Positions 45,651-55,726 of a stretch of 64,000 bases of DNA are shown here, piece by piece (position 1 is the first letter of the stretch; every line of letters starts with the position of its first letter). The position numbers and the translations under genes were made by a program. A model generated the notes under the pieces. That model ran no database searches. It saw only the letters and a program-made list of their open reading frames with translations, and was not told where the DNA came from. Source of the stretch: Cunninghamia lanceolata (taxonomy: Eukaryota > Streptophyta > Pinopsida > Cupressales > Cupressaceae); contig BSBN01000252.1 of NCBI GenBank assembly GCA_027924645.1, positions 868,001-932,000 of the forward strand, given 5' to 3'.

Positions 45651-47426
45651 AAAATCTTCTGTCAATTGATGACCTCAGCTGTAGTCTAGTTGGGTGGGGC
45701 TTTCCTAGGTTGTGGCTTGAGTGGAAGAATGCATTCACTACCACCTCTGCAGTTATCCCCTTGCACTGCTTGACACTTTGGAGCAAGTTGGTGATAGAAC
45801 TGTGTTTTCATTTCACCATAGACAGCATGTTTCAAGTATTTCCATAAGCCAATTTTGCTGTTGGAATACAGCATTAAAAAAGATAATGCATCTTTCCATG
45901 GAGATGATGGCTTTGTCTGTTATTGCATTTCAAAGTCCTTGACCTCCAATATCGTCATTGAGGAACTCAATGCTACTATCAATAGTGTGGAAAGCAGCCA
46001 CAATGGCATTTTGTTTCTGGTGACAGGGCCTCACTTTGAATGTTTTCATTTGTCAAAAAGAGTGTTAATACTTGATATATGGCTGAGGGGAATGGCCAAG
46101 AGTCCAAAACACGGGGGGGCCACCAGGGTTTGGAGATGAATGGGGAGTGACACTGCCTTGGGGGAGAAAAGTGTGAAATGGAGTGGGCATTGTCGGATAT
46201 CATTCTATCCTGGTGGGGAAATTGTTAAGAACTTTGTTGTTTGGGGCTCCAAATTCCATGAGAGAGTTAAATTTAACAAGAGGATGACAGGAATATAAAG
46301 GTGGTTTGGTGATGAGGGGAAGGTGGTGGAGCAAATTGTGTTGGGTGGTTTGACCTGGTGTTAAGGGCTGCTTGAGGGGGTTGTGTTGATGGGTTGCCAT
46401 GGTGCAAGATGGAAGAAAAGAAATGGGTAGGGGTTTGATGGGGTCCAGCAAAATTGTGGGCCAGATCATCGTACTCTATGACAATAGGTTGTTTCCCTTT
46501 ACCCATCTAAAAAGTTTTGTTAGCTTTGAACTCCTGGTGTAAAGAATACTTAAACATTTAAGTCTTCTTGGATCTTCTGTGGTGAACTTTTCTTATTGCT
46601 GGAAAAGGGCAAGAATTTTCTACTTTCAGCATAGAACTCTCTTAGATAGCCTTTAAAAAGAGCCTATTGTTTCTTCTGGGGGTTGTCCGAAGGCAGAGTG
46701 CACTGACCATCTCCCAATACACGGAATGTTTGGGCTGCCTTTATGGGTTTTTGTTGTTGATAAGTTGAGTAGTAATATGAGGGCAAGTGAAAGTGGCTGA
46801 GTGTGACAGGTTGAAAGGTTAATGCAGCAGTTACGAAGGGCCGATTTTGATACATGGGAATTGTTGTCTGCAGATATCTTATGGCAGGGGTTAAGAATTT
46901 CTTTTCTCAATGATTAGCCCTGGCTTATGGAATTTTTTAAGAAAAGCATGCGTAACAGAAAAGCGCTTACCTTATCCCATATTGTAATTCCTTTTACCTA
47001 AGCTCTAGTGGAAAAATAAATGCTACCAAGGTTGGTGTTTCCAGACCATTAACATGCTTCTAGTTGAGATTTAATGATTTTTACGATGAGACAAGACTTG
47101 TTTTTCAATCCTGTAATCCCTGAGGCATGATGTGTACAATTTCGTAGGAGAGATGATGTTGCATGTTAGTTGTTTCTGCACTTGAAGCAATTGTTGTTGT
47201 GGCATCATGGATCTCTCAACCTGCTGGACTATTCCACACTTTCAATGAATATATTTTACCATCAGACAAAAGGCAGAGACGACATTCAAAGTGTTGTTTG
47301 TGCAGAGGTCAAAAGAGGGAAAGGATGCTATCGGACCAGAGGGAAAAGGGAGGATGTGAAGCGATGAGATGTGGTTTAAAGTGCTGTATTGGGGATGCGT
47401 GGCTGCCACATGAAAGTTTTGTACAG
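45651..47426. other. Unassigned host flank of element D
   Basis: Contains G-rich plus-strand stretches (46130-46480). On the minus strand these give Pro/His-rich open frames such as MGKGKQPIVIEYDDLAHNFA at 46506-46273. The composition is low-complexity and no domain is visible. Similar G-rich sequence resumes at 50680 on the other side of D, so D was inserted into one continuous block. Confidence 0.35.
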
Positions 47427-47431
47427 CCAAG

Positions 47432-47574
47432 TGTAAAGATTAAATCAGAATGATATATTAATTACACAGTTGCATGGACACGGATACGGTATCAGATACG
47501 GGTACGGTATCTGATACGGATACAGCCATTTTTTCAGGGCCCCTAATATGAATACGGCTGGATACGGCATTCAT

Positions 47575-47612
<38 letters not shown>

Positions 47613-49104
47613 TTATTAGAATATATTTCCTTTACTTTAGAAGTAATACAGACACATAATTGATACAGATTCTGAAATATTTATATTTAGATATAGTTTC
47701 ATCTTCAAAGAAAAATTTAAATATATTGATAGAGTTTTCTCCAACATCCTACAACTAGAAAACTAGAACAATAAAAATTTAATAAGACGTACAAACAAAA
47801 AACTTAAAATTAAATTAATACATATCAGATTTAATTATTAATTTAATTATAAATTTATTAGTAGATAAAATTAAAAATAAATAAATTATATTCACTCACA
47901 TTTAATTATATATAGTATTTAATTTAATATATATCTTATGTTATGTTATAGTATTTAATTTATTATATGTTATGTTTTTATATTTATATTTTTTTATTAT
48001 ATATAGTATTATAGTTCATATATATCTTATATTATGTTATAGTATTTAGCTTATATATATCTTATGTTATGTTATAGTATTTAATTTATTATATGTTATG
48101 TTTTTATATTTATATTTTTTTATTAATTTATCCCAATTAAAAATATATAGAAGTATTAATAAATCAAATATTTCTATATATTTTTAATTGGTTTTATAAA
48201 TATAAATATAAATATAAATTTATAAATATTAACATAAATATAAATATAACAATAAACTATAATATTATAAATTCAAACTTTTAATTTTAATAATTAAAAT
48301 TTTAATTTAAAACTATAATTTATAAAAAAATTAATTCAAAACTATAAATTACAAATACAAAGTCTACCAATATAAAACATTTAATAAAACTAAGTTAATA
48401 CATTTGAATTAAAATACCCGACCTACCTAAGCGAGCGGATTATGCAGAAACGCACAAGGAAAATGCATAAGGAAAATGCACAAGGAAAACGCACAAGGAA
48501 AACGCAGAACCCTGAAGGTAAAAATGGCAAAGAAAATGCAGAAATCCGACAAGGAATAATAAACACAAGTCATTGGATGAATCGATGCCAAATGGAGCGC
48601 TCGAACTATTATTTATATAAATCCGACTAGTTTTTTTACATTTCGCAGGGATTAGCGGACTGGTTTGAAACATTTCCTGCATGTTTTGTACACAGCCGAC
48701 TGATTCTGAAGGTTTAATGTTGATTTTTAAATAAATGAATGGCATTTTTTTATGATTTTTAACTGGATATGAGGCAGTTTTTTCTAAATCCCGTATCTTG
48801 AAGTACCCGGCGCAGTTGGCAAACTAGGGTTTATTGGGCACGGACGGGCACCGTACCCAAGCCGTACCGTACCCCGTATCCGTACCAAGTACGTTGGTAC
48901 GTGTACCAGGACAGGGGGTTGCAGTATCCGGTAACACTGATTAATTACAAAAGAGCAAAGCTCTTAAATAGAGTTACAAACAAATGTTTCTAAATATACA
49001 AAGTATAGATGTTTCTAAAAGGATTGAAGCTAATCTAAACGGAATTAGAACAATCTAATATGTTACAATATTGACCATTAATATAACTAAATATTATTTT
49101 AATA
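47432..49104 (-). repeat. 3' LTR of copia D, interrupted by a DNA transposon
   Basis: LTR sequence occupies 47432-47466 and 48940-49104. The gap is the 1473-bp DNA transposon at 47467-48939. The polypurine tract (AAGGGGGGG on the minus strand) lies at 49105-49113. The arms AAGAGC/GCTCTT lie at 48951-48965. Confidence 0.9.
47467..48939 (+). mobile_element. Non-autonomous DNA transposon, GATACGG family copy 2
   Basis: A 1473-bp insertion starting CAGTTGCATGGACACGG and ending CCGGTAACACTG. It is flanked by a perfect 10-bp duplication ATTAATTACA (47457-47466 and 48940-48949). The undisturbed LTR of D at 50488 shows the empty site, which fixes both boundaries. Both subterminal regions carry dense GATACGG/CCGTACC motifs. 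The interior is AT-rich, with an (AT)n tract (47578-47610), a repeated block of about 126-bp period (47931, 48057), and a 13-bp tandem GCACAAGGAAAAT (48452-48508). No transposase. A 10-bp duplication favours a Mutator-like mechanism, while the CAGTG-like ends resemble hAT. Confidence 0.85.
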
Positions 49105-49114
49105 CCCCCCCTTA

Positions 49115-50475
49115 ATGGTCAATCTAACAACTACACCAAGGTGCCCCCTAAATCGGACTGCCTTCCAACATGATGTTGGACAAAGATGCCATCTTGCACG
49201 CTTTTCGAGGTAGATAGACGGCACAAACTCCAACGAAACTCAAACCCTAGCACGGGTTCCAAAACACAAATCCCGAGGAATCCGAAGTTGATCAAAAAGG
49301 CCGCCTGCCAAAAACAAATGTTGAGCACTAGTCCTTGGTCTTCATGTGACCGAAGGCCGAAACTTTGAGCGCTAGGCACGGGCGCTGCTAATAAAGGGCA
49401 GATATTTTGAGGCGTTGTAAGCGTTGATGAGAGAAACCCCTCCAACAGCAATCAAAAAACTCTGCAAGCCGTGACTGAAACATGAGGCAGAAATCCTTCA
49501 CAAAACACGACCTCTTTTGACTGCCATCGAGCAACATTTGGAAGCCGCCACGAAAAAACACAACCCAGAAAAACGCGTGATCGGGAGGAAAGAAACCGTC
49601 GATTTTGAAGCTTCCAGAAATCACAACTGCAGATCGCGACCAGAAAGGTATGATGACAAGATCCACGATAGGGTTTTTGTAAGCATCGACCAAAACAATG
49701 ATGCTCAAACAAAGACAAAAACTCCAAAAATAAACCCACCGCACACAGCAAGCAAAAAACTTTGACTATGAAAGAACAAAATGACGGAGTATTTGTGCAG
49801 AGGATAAAACGCGATCTCTGGAACTTGAAACAAAAAATCGCAATCAACAATGCGACCTCAAAACAAACAAACCACGATCTCCAAAACACACGACCTCAAA
49901 GATTCGAATATGGAAAAAAGCACGAATTTCAGAAGATGAAAAATCATGACCACCAAATCTTTAAACGCCTATCAAAACCTTCAAAACCACTGATGAAAAC
50001 TCAGAAAATCTGCCTTCAAAAATCGTGATCACAAAAAACGCCAAAAAATCGCGATCTGGGCACCCACGATTTTGTATGAAACAAGACACAACCTCAATAA
50101 AAAACACAATCAAGGAGTCGTTAAAACAAATTGTTGCGACAAGGGTTAGATACAAACGGTGAAAAATAAAATAGGACCGCCGAAACCCTTGCGTCCTCTT
50201 ACAGACCTGCGATTTGGAAGGAAACAAGATGAGGATCCGCCCAAAAAAAAAATGAAAACAAACGCGATTTAGCAGAGAAATAATGCCAAAACCCTTGTGA
50301 CAGAAGCCGAAGCTGAAGGGCATGAACAAAGCAGTGCCGACGTACGGATGTACAGAGAGCAGAGGAAAAAACCGAAAATACCAGATTCGTGGGCCGTACG
50401 ACCTGTACAGAGTACAGAAAGAGCCCAAAAAGGGAAAAATTTTCAAACAAATAGTTTTCCCGCTCGAACCTGGGC
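49115..50475 (-). other. Leader region of copia D
   Basis: On the minus strand this is about 1.3 kb between the primer-binding site and the gag ATG, plus the short gag-pol deletion remnant at 49191-49115. Open frames of up to 175 codons occur but overlap in all frames and resemble no protein. The same leader type is seen in A, B and C. Confidence 0.6.
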
Positions 50476-50487
50476 GCTCTAATAACA

Positions 50488-50676
50488 TGTAAAGATTAAA
50501 TCAGAATGATATATTAATTACAAAAGAGCAAATCTCTTAAACAGAGTTACAAACAGATGTTTCTAAATATAAAGTATAGAGGTTTCTAAAAAGATTAAAG
50601 CTAATCTAAACGGAATTAGAAACAATCTAATATGTTACATTATTGACCATTAATATAACTAAATATTATTTTAATA
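50488..50676 (-). repeat. 5' LTR of copia D
   Basis: 189 bp, beginning TATTAAAATAATATTTAG on the minus strand and ending CTTTACA. The adjacent primer-binding site has drifted to TGTTATTAGAGC (50487-50476 on the minus strand), two changes from the canonical site. Confidence 0.9.
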
Positions 50677-50681
50677 GCAAG

Positions 50682-50937
50682 GGCCATGTATTTGCATCGT
50701 GTGTGGAGAGAGGGATGCGGGGTAGGCAATGGGGGAAAAAAGCTAGGGAACACAAGGGGGTTGGGGAAAATTACTAGGGTAGGTTAGGGAGATAAATGAA
50801 GCTAGATGAGGATTGGAGGTTAGGTGGCCATGAGGGTGGGACAAGGAATGTTTTACTAGGGTAATGTGAGATGAGGGGGTGTACTAGGGGGGTGATAATG
50901 GTAATATAAAAATAAGTGACCAGAGAGGTGTGGTACA
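50682..50937. other. G-rich host spacer between D and F
   Basis: Purine-rich sequence continuing the block left of D. No gene. It ends with TTGGG, the apparent target duplication of element F. Confidence 0.4.
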
Positions 50938-50943
50938 TTGGGG

Positions 50944-51426
50944 TGTTGAGTTGTTTGTAGCTTCGATCAGATAACGTATTTATTATAATCATATTAAGTA
51001 TGAATATATAAGTAATATTAATATTACTTATATATTCATACTTAATATATAAGGTGTGTTAAAATAAATATCAATAGCATGATCGAATAATACATTACCA
51101 AAGTATAAACATAGTCTGCATTCTAAACGGCAATTAGTAATTGTTAACATCGGTGAAACCGACTTCATTAGATACCGTGACGAAGTCACACCTGTGATAG
51201 GCGTGACTCCTTGAGGAGTCACGTCTATCACAGATGTGACTCATACAGTCACTAACATATATATAACATTGTCTTTACCCAGCAATACTATGGATTGACA
51301 CAAAAATCGGAAGTGTATGAGAAGTAGAAATTGCATTTGGAAAACAAAAGACAGTAATAAATTAAACTCTGCAATACAAATATCCAACCTTCAAAAAATA
51401 TCCAAACTTGATCTGAAAATTCATCA
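50944..51426 (+). repeat. 5' LTR of element F, with long palindromes
   Basis: 483 bp, TG..CA termini. It contains a perfect 58-bp palindrome at 50991-51048 (29-bp arms, no spacer). It also has a 25-bp-arm hairpin at 51186-51239, with a 4-base loop and two mismatches. Both are also in the 3' LTR. Confidence 0.95.
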
Positions 51427-51444
51427 TGGTATCAGAGCCAGGTT
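51427..51444 (+). promoter_or_regulatory. Primer-binding site of element F
   Basis: TGGTATCAGAGCCAGG directly follows the 5' LTR and matches the initiator-Met tRNA complement over at least 14 bases. Confidence 0.93.
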
Positions 51445-51619
51445 TAAGAAAAGCTCTGATCAGGCTATGGGTAACCATTTTATGCGATTCAGACTCGGGT
51501 GTGTTCAGATTGTGGGTTTTCTTACCAAGAACAATCGATTGGTTTGATTTGAGGAAGATGAGGAGTTTCACTGAATTGTCGCCCACGGATAGCAATTCTT
51601 TCATTACAGGTAATCTGAA

Positions 51620-51840
51620 AATAGTGAGCTTGACACACAACAATGGCAATGGTGGTGACAACCCATACAATTTCAAGACCCAGTTCAATCCGACTGTCAC
51701 GATCGTCATCATGGTGCTGCTGAGCATCCTCTTCTTCATATGTTTTTTTTTTTCCCATATACATCTAACACTGCATCATGGAGGACGACGGAGCAAGCTC
51801 TTCTACATGGGGGAAGGTGTTTGGGCATTTCATGGCGTTG
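51620..51840 (+). pseudogene. Captured ATL-type RING-H2 gene, N-terminal fragment
   Basis: The plus-strand frame reads NPYNFKTQFNPTVTIVIMVL followed by LSILFFICFFF, a single N-terminal membrane segment. Then come a YI-stop-HC motif and MEDDGASSST. ATL ubiquitin ligases typically have an N-terminal transmembrane helix followed by IYIRHC and an acidic, Ser-rich stretch, so the order fits well. An in-frame TAA replaces a codon between YI and HC. The next conserved ATL block is at 52400-52540; about 570 bp of unrelated sequence lies between. Non-functional fragment. Confidence 0.75.
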
Positions 51841-52399
51841 TCCACGCTGACCCCCCCGCATGCCCCCGAATGATGGAACCATGTGATGTGCCAAGGCATA
51901 CGAGTTGTTTACGAATGGTCAAGTCCCGCGAGGTGACAGCTCGGCTCCTTGGTGCAGGATATTTTCCGCGCTACGGGGACATGTGGAAGTGACCCAGATG
52001 CTATGTGGAGGCTCTGTGGGCATCACAGTTGGAACGGAATCGTCATTGGATGCACGCTTGAAATAGTCCCTTTACATTCCAATGTCATGACCGGATACTA
52101 GGATACCTCGGGAGAGTACGCCGAGCTCTTGGGTCGCTTGAGACGGTTGCGAAATGCCATGCGAGAGGCCGAAGAGAGAGATGATGGAAAGTGAGGTAAT
52201 TGCGAACTCTCGACTCAGCCTCTCCGTTGTGACGCATTCAAATTTATAACTACTGTAAGGGATAGCTTGTAGGCAAGCTACTCGATGCAGCAAGTCAACC
52301 CGACTTCAGCATGTAGGCCGAGTTGCATAAGTTAATGCAGCAAACCGAGTTGAGATTTGGGCGAGCTAGTCCTAGCTAGTCCATGTCTCAACATGGTAT
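51841..52399. other. Unassigned segment between the two ATL fragments
   Basis: GC content is higher than in the surroundings. Short frames such as LLGRLRRLRNAMREAEERDD are seen on the plus strand, but nothing is recognisable. It may be a further captured host segment or an insertion. Confidence 0.4.
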
Positions 52400-52754
52400 C
52401 ATTGAGAATGGCGAAGCGACTTAGGGCCTGGAGCGGACGGTCATTAAGAGCTTCCCAATTTTCAGCTACAATCTGGTGAAGGGCCTCAAAGCGAAGGCCA
52501 AGGGTTCTAAGTGCGCCGTCTGTTTGAGCGACTTCAAGGGCCAAGGACATGACCCTGATGCCATTAGTTATGGAACATTGATCCATGGACTGTGCAAAGT
52601 GAATAAGATCAGTGATGCACTTAAACTTTTCAATGACATGGTTCATGAAAATTGCAATCCTGATCTCATTGTGTACAATGGTCTTCTCAATGGCCTGTTA
52701 AAGGTTGGAAAGTTAGAAGATGCATGTAAACTCTTTGAGATGATGGTGCAGTAG
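52400..52754 (+). pseudogene. Captured ATL GLD/RING start fused in frame to PPR repeats
   Basis: From about 52420 the frame reads RGLERTVIKSFPIFSYN and then VKGLKAKAKGSKCAVCLSDF. This is the ATL signature (GLD-like motif plus the first Cys pair of RING-H2). After KGQG it becomes HDPDAISYGTLIHGLCKVNK and DLIVYNGLLNGLLKVGK, two P-type PPR repeats of 35 residues. The ORF 52476-52754 thus encodes a chimera whose RING lacks six of its eight zinc ligands. It ends at TAG after EMMVQ, where the PPR homology continues as GMVPNCFSYNILIN. PPR proteins bind organellar RNA; this piece could not. Confidence 0.82.
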
Positions 52755-52860
52755 GGCATGGTGCCAAATTGCTTCTCTTACAATATCTTGATTAATTGGC
52801 CTAAGGCAAACACTTTGTATGTGCATACGCATTCATTGCTTCTCTACAAATTTTAAAGAA
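52755..52860 (+). pseudogene. PPR fragment continued past stop
   Basis: GMVPNCFSYNILINW extends the preceding PPR repeat after a TAG. Homology is lost at about 52800, just before the P450 fragment. Confidence 0.6.
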
Positions 52861-52875
52861 TCGTAATGGCTATTT

Positions 52876-53358
52876 TTGCAGATTTTCGGTGCAGTAGTTG
52901 CAAGAATATTAGGATGTTTGTGGCTAGCTATGCTGTGGGCAGGCCAGTTACACAAGCCTAAATGTGCTCCACCTGGAAGTTTTGGATTGCCTGTGATTGG
53001 TGAAACACACCAATTTGTTATAGATAGTAGATCCAAGACTCCTCATGTTTATGCAGAGAAAAGGAAGGCTAAGTATGGGCAGGATGTTTATACTACCCAT
53101 CACATGAGCTACCCTACAATGATGTCTATAGACCCAGAAGTCTATAAATTCATATTGCAGAATGAAGGTAAATATTTTCTGAGCAACTATCTGAGGTCGG
53201 TCCGAAATCTGTTTGGTGAAGGGGCCATTGCCAGCACTTACGGCAACCTGCACAAGAGGATTCATAATATAGTTTTGAGATTCATTAACACAACAAAACT
53301 TAAGGAGTTTATCATGGCCGACGTTGAGTATATTATCAAGACAACCCTCAACAACTGA
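52876..53358 (+). pseudogene. Captured cytochrome P450 N-terminal fragment, CYP85-clan-like
   Basis: The 160-codon frame has a hydrophobic anchor (ILGCLWLAMLWAG), the proline-rich hinge PPGSFGLPVIGET, and the N-terminal half of a P450: KRKAKYGQDVY, MSIDPEVYKFILQNEGKYF, FGEGAIASTYGNLHKRIHN. The pattern matches CYP85-clan enzymes such as the brassinosteroid CYP90 group better than other clans, in my judgement. The haem-binding Cys and I-helix are absent, so it is inactive. TTTTTGCAG just before it looks like a splice acceptor, which suggests genomic rather than processed DNA was captured. It lies inside the PPR-derived sequence. Confidence 0.8.
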
Positions 53359-53419
53359 GAGGGGCGGACTGTCTATGTTGAAGACGAGTGCAAAATGAGT
53401 GAAATTTGATGGCTTATTC

Positions 53420-53730
53420 AAGAAAAGTAGGGCAGAAGCTGCCTACATGCTCTTTGATGAGTTGAAGAAGAAAAGAAATGTGTAGATGGAATCACATATA
53501 GCATAGTTATCTCATATTTCTGCAAGATGGGGAGAATCAAGGATTCTCTAAGTTTGTTAGAAGAAATGGAATCCAGAGGGCTGGTATCTGGGCTGGTATC
53601 TGATATGGTAACTATAACGTCACTGTTGATTGCACTTCATCTCTCTAGTAGACAGGACTGGGGACGTCAGCTTATGAAGCGAATTGGAGATAGCAGTGTT
53701 GTCCCTAATATCATCAGGTGGAGTGTTGAT
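53420..53730 (+). pseudogene. Captured PPR gene, second fragment
   Basis: The frame gives AEAAYMLFDELKKKRN, then after a one-base shift VDGITYSIVISYFCKMGRIK and DSLSLLEEMESRGL, with MVTITSLLIALH. These are P-type PPR repeats that would follow those at 52530-52860, with the P450 piece between. A 12-bp unit (CTGGTATCTGGG type) is duplicated at about 53581-53603, giving LVSGLVSDMV. Stops and the shift make it non-functional. Confidence 0.8.
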
Positions 53731-53743
53731 ATAGAGATAGACA

Positions 53744-54052
53744 GTGAAGAACAGGAGACACCTCAAGATATGGACATTTCTCTTGATCCGACTTCTAAGA
53801 TTTAGAGGGAGTCTACTAAACCAGAAGAGGCCAGTGTTCCATGACCAAACAAAACATGTGGAAATCAAATACCATTACATTAGAGATATGGTATTAAGGA
53901 AAGCTATTCAACTGAGGTACATTTGCACTGATGATCAGATGGCTGATATTCTCACCAAGCCTCTCTCCAGAATGAAGTTTGTGAATTTTCGAGACAAGCT
54001 TGGAGTTGTGGAGAATGAAGCCCTTGCTGAGAGGGAGTCTCAGCATCAGTGA
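53744..54052 (+). pseudogene. Copia RNase H tail from a second related element
   Basis: The frame contains VFHDQTKHVEIKYHYIRDMV, QLRYICTDDQMADILTKPLS and FRDKLGVVENEAL, the conserved C-terminal end of copia RNase H. The N-terminal RNase H motifs are missing; the sequence before it is an acidic segment (DSEEQETPQDMDIS) of unknown origin. It is followed by the 54159-54490 repeats and by what looks like a polypurine tract and LTR start at about 54520-54555. It is therefore the 3' end of another element trapped in F. Confidence 0.82.
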
Positions 54053-54158
54053 TTTGTGTTATCTGATATAATACATTTTTTCTCTGAGACGGAGAAATTT
54101 GAGGTGAAAGCCCTTGTCAATCTCTGAGATGGAGATGTGTTTCTTTCCACCCTCTAGG

Positions 54159-54495
54159 AGTAGCTATGGTGGACGTCATGTTGAGTGACTCCATGACAAT
54201 GTATTTTTTACTAATGGGAGTAGCCATTGTGGGCTTCATGTTGAGAGACTCTGTGATGATTCTCTTGTACTTGTGTTTATCCACCCTTTGGGAGTAGCCA
54301 TGGTGGACATCATGTTGAGAGACTCCATGACGACATCACGTTGAGTGACTCTGTGATGGGCACTTGTGCACATGTTTCCTTCCACACATGGAAGTAGCCA
54401 TGGTGGACGTCATGTTGAGTGACTCCATGATGAACTATTTCACAAATGGGTGTAGCCATTGTGGATGTCATGTTGAGAGACTCCATGACTTGGAT
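54159..54495. repeat. Five copies of an about 40-bp core repeat
   Basis: The core GAGTAGCCATGGTGGACGTC followed by ATGTTGAGTGACTCCATGA recurs, with variation, at about 54159, 54219, 54292, 54392 and 54451. Spacing is irregular (59-100 bp). It lies between RNase H and an LTR-like start, the position of the 3' untranslated region. Confidence 0.85.
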
Positions 54496-54532
54496 TCCTG
54501 AAAGGATACCTCCCTAGCTAAGAGTGAGTGTT

Positions 54533-54580
54533 AATGTTTGTAGCTTAGGGAGGTTACAGATTTCATGGCCAAATGGTTCT
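54533..54580 (+). repeat. Truncated 3' LTR start of the trapped element
   Basis: AGCTAAGAGTGAG followed by TGTTAATGTTTGTAGCTTAG closely parallels the 3' junction of F itself (AGCTAAGAGGGAG then TGTTGAGTTGTTTGTAGCTT at 55714-55746). Similarity fades after about 40 bp. Confidence 0.65.
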
Positions 54581-54849
54581 AGCGCTAGAGAAAACAATAC
54601 ATCCATTGGCCAACCCCCTCTTTATGCACTCCAATGACAATAGTTAGTGATAATAACTATTATTGATTATGGAAAACCGATTTGAGAAAGCAATCGGTCA
54701 AATAAACTAAAGATAAACAAATCCATTCCATGAAATGGCACTTTTTGAAAGGGTAGTGGCTGATGGTAAGAAAGCAACCCTTCAAGGCACATAAGAACTC
54801 AAGGAAGACTTTGCTATACCTCCCTATGTTGTTTCAGTTTAGGGTCAGC

Positions 54850-55231
54850 AATGATATCGTAGATTAGCAGAAAACAGTCTTCAGTTGCTCAGAGTTCTAC
54901 AGAAGCTGAATATATTGCAGCTTCTATGGCTGCTAGAGAGGCAGTATGGCTTAGAAAACTACTTGTGGGATTATTTGGTAAACCTCTGAAACCAACTATC
55001 ATCCACTGCGACAATCAAAGCTGTATTAAGCTATCCGTGAATCCAGTATTCCATGATAGATCTAAACATATTGAGTTTCCTCATCACTATGTGCGTGATA
55101 TGGTGGAAAGGAATGTGATTCAGTTGGAGTATATCAGTACAGGAGATCAAACTGCAGATATTCTTACCAAACCACTCCTCAAGGTGAAAGTTGAATTCTT
55201 CAAGAAAAATCTTGGTATGATTGAAATGTAA
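54850..55231 (+). pseudogene. Element F's own RNase H C-terminal half
   Basis: The frame reads SSVAQSSTEAEYIAASMA, then EAVWLRKLLVGLF, IIHCDNQSCIKLS, VFHDRSKHIEFPHHYVRDMV and TADILTKPLLKVK, ending IEM and TAA. These are the middle and final RNase H motifs of copia; the first (SDWAG-like) motif and all of RT are missing. A stop precedes SRKQSS. After it come about 0.5 kb of untranslated sequence and the polypurine tract. Confidence 0.85.
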
Positions 55232-55726
55232 AATTCTAATTGATTTGTACTAATATATTAAAGATGTTTAATGTGTAAACATCTTGTGTCATATGTGTGA
55301 CTCTATGACATTATGGGCCTACCCATTCTGTGTTTATTTCTAAAAGGTGACGATCTTTTGGATAATCTACACTTGTACCTAACATTATAAGGTGACGATC
55401 TTATAATGTTCATTAGATTGATATCATGTGACTTGATATTGGTATGAATCATGGAGTTATCATGATTAAGTTATGGTAGACATTATGTGACTTAATGTCA
55501 GTGCACATACCATAACAGGGATATATATAAGGAGAATGTAATGTTCTCGAGTATAGTATATCCTTTAGTATCACGAGGTAGGTGATGCTACGTATCACGA
55601 GATAGGTGATACTATATATCATGAGTTATGTGATATTAAATTACTTTGAGTAATTCATTACAGATCAGATAATTGATATTCACAAAGATTATTGTGATAT
55701 TGTTATCTTCCCGAGCTAAGAGGGAG

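Larger units (their letters stand above)
47432..50676 (-). mobile_element. Copia D, internally deleted derivative, minus strand
   Basis: The LTRs are 47432-49104 (split by an insertion) and 50488-50676. Flanking pentamers CCAAG (47427-47431) and GCAAG (50677-50681) form a target duplication with one mismatch. Read on the minus strand, the internal region has the leader, then the gag ATG at about 49191 (MASLSNIMLEGS). After 12 codons the sequence jumps to the last codons before the polypurine tract of a normal pol (equivalent to RGHLGVV of A). About 4 kb of coding sequence is therefore missing, and the element is entirely non-coding. The LTRs differ by about 7 substitutions and two small indels over 189 bp. 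Confidence 0.9.

Noticed and set aside
46200..46910. Pro/His-rich minus-strand ORFs
   Set aside because: Composition reflects G-rich low-complexity DNA on the plus strand; no domain or splice support.
49388..50488. Several minus-strand ORFs of 118-175 codons
   Set aside because: They overlap in different frames within the leader of element D, and the corresponding leaders of A, B and C do not encode similar proteins.
52876..53358. Taxane-type (CYP725) hydroxylase
   Set aside because: The N-terminal motifs look more like CYP90-group enzymes, and only the N-terminal third is present, so no finer naming is justified.
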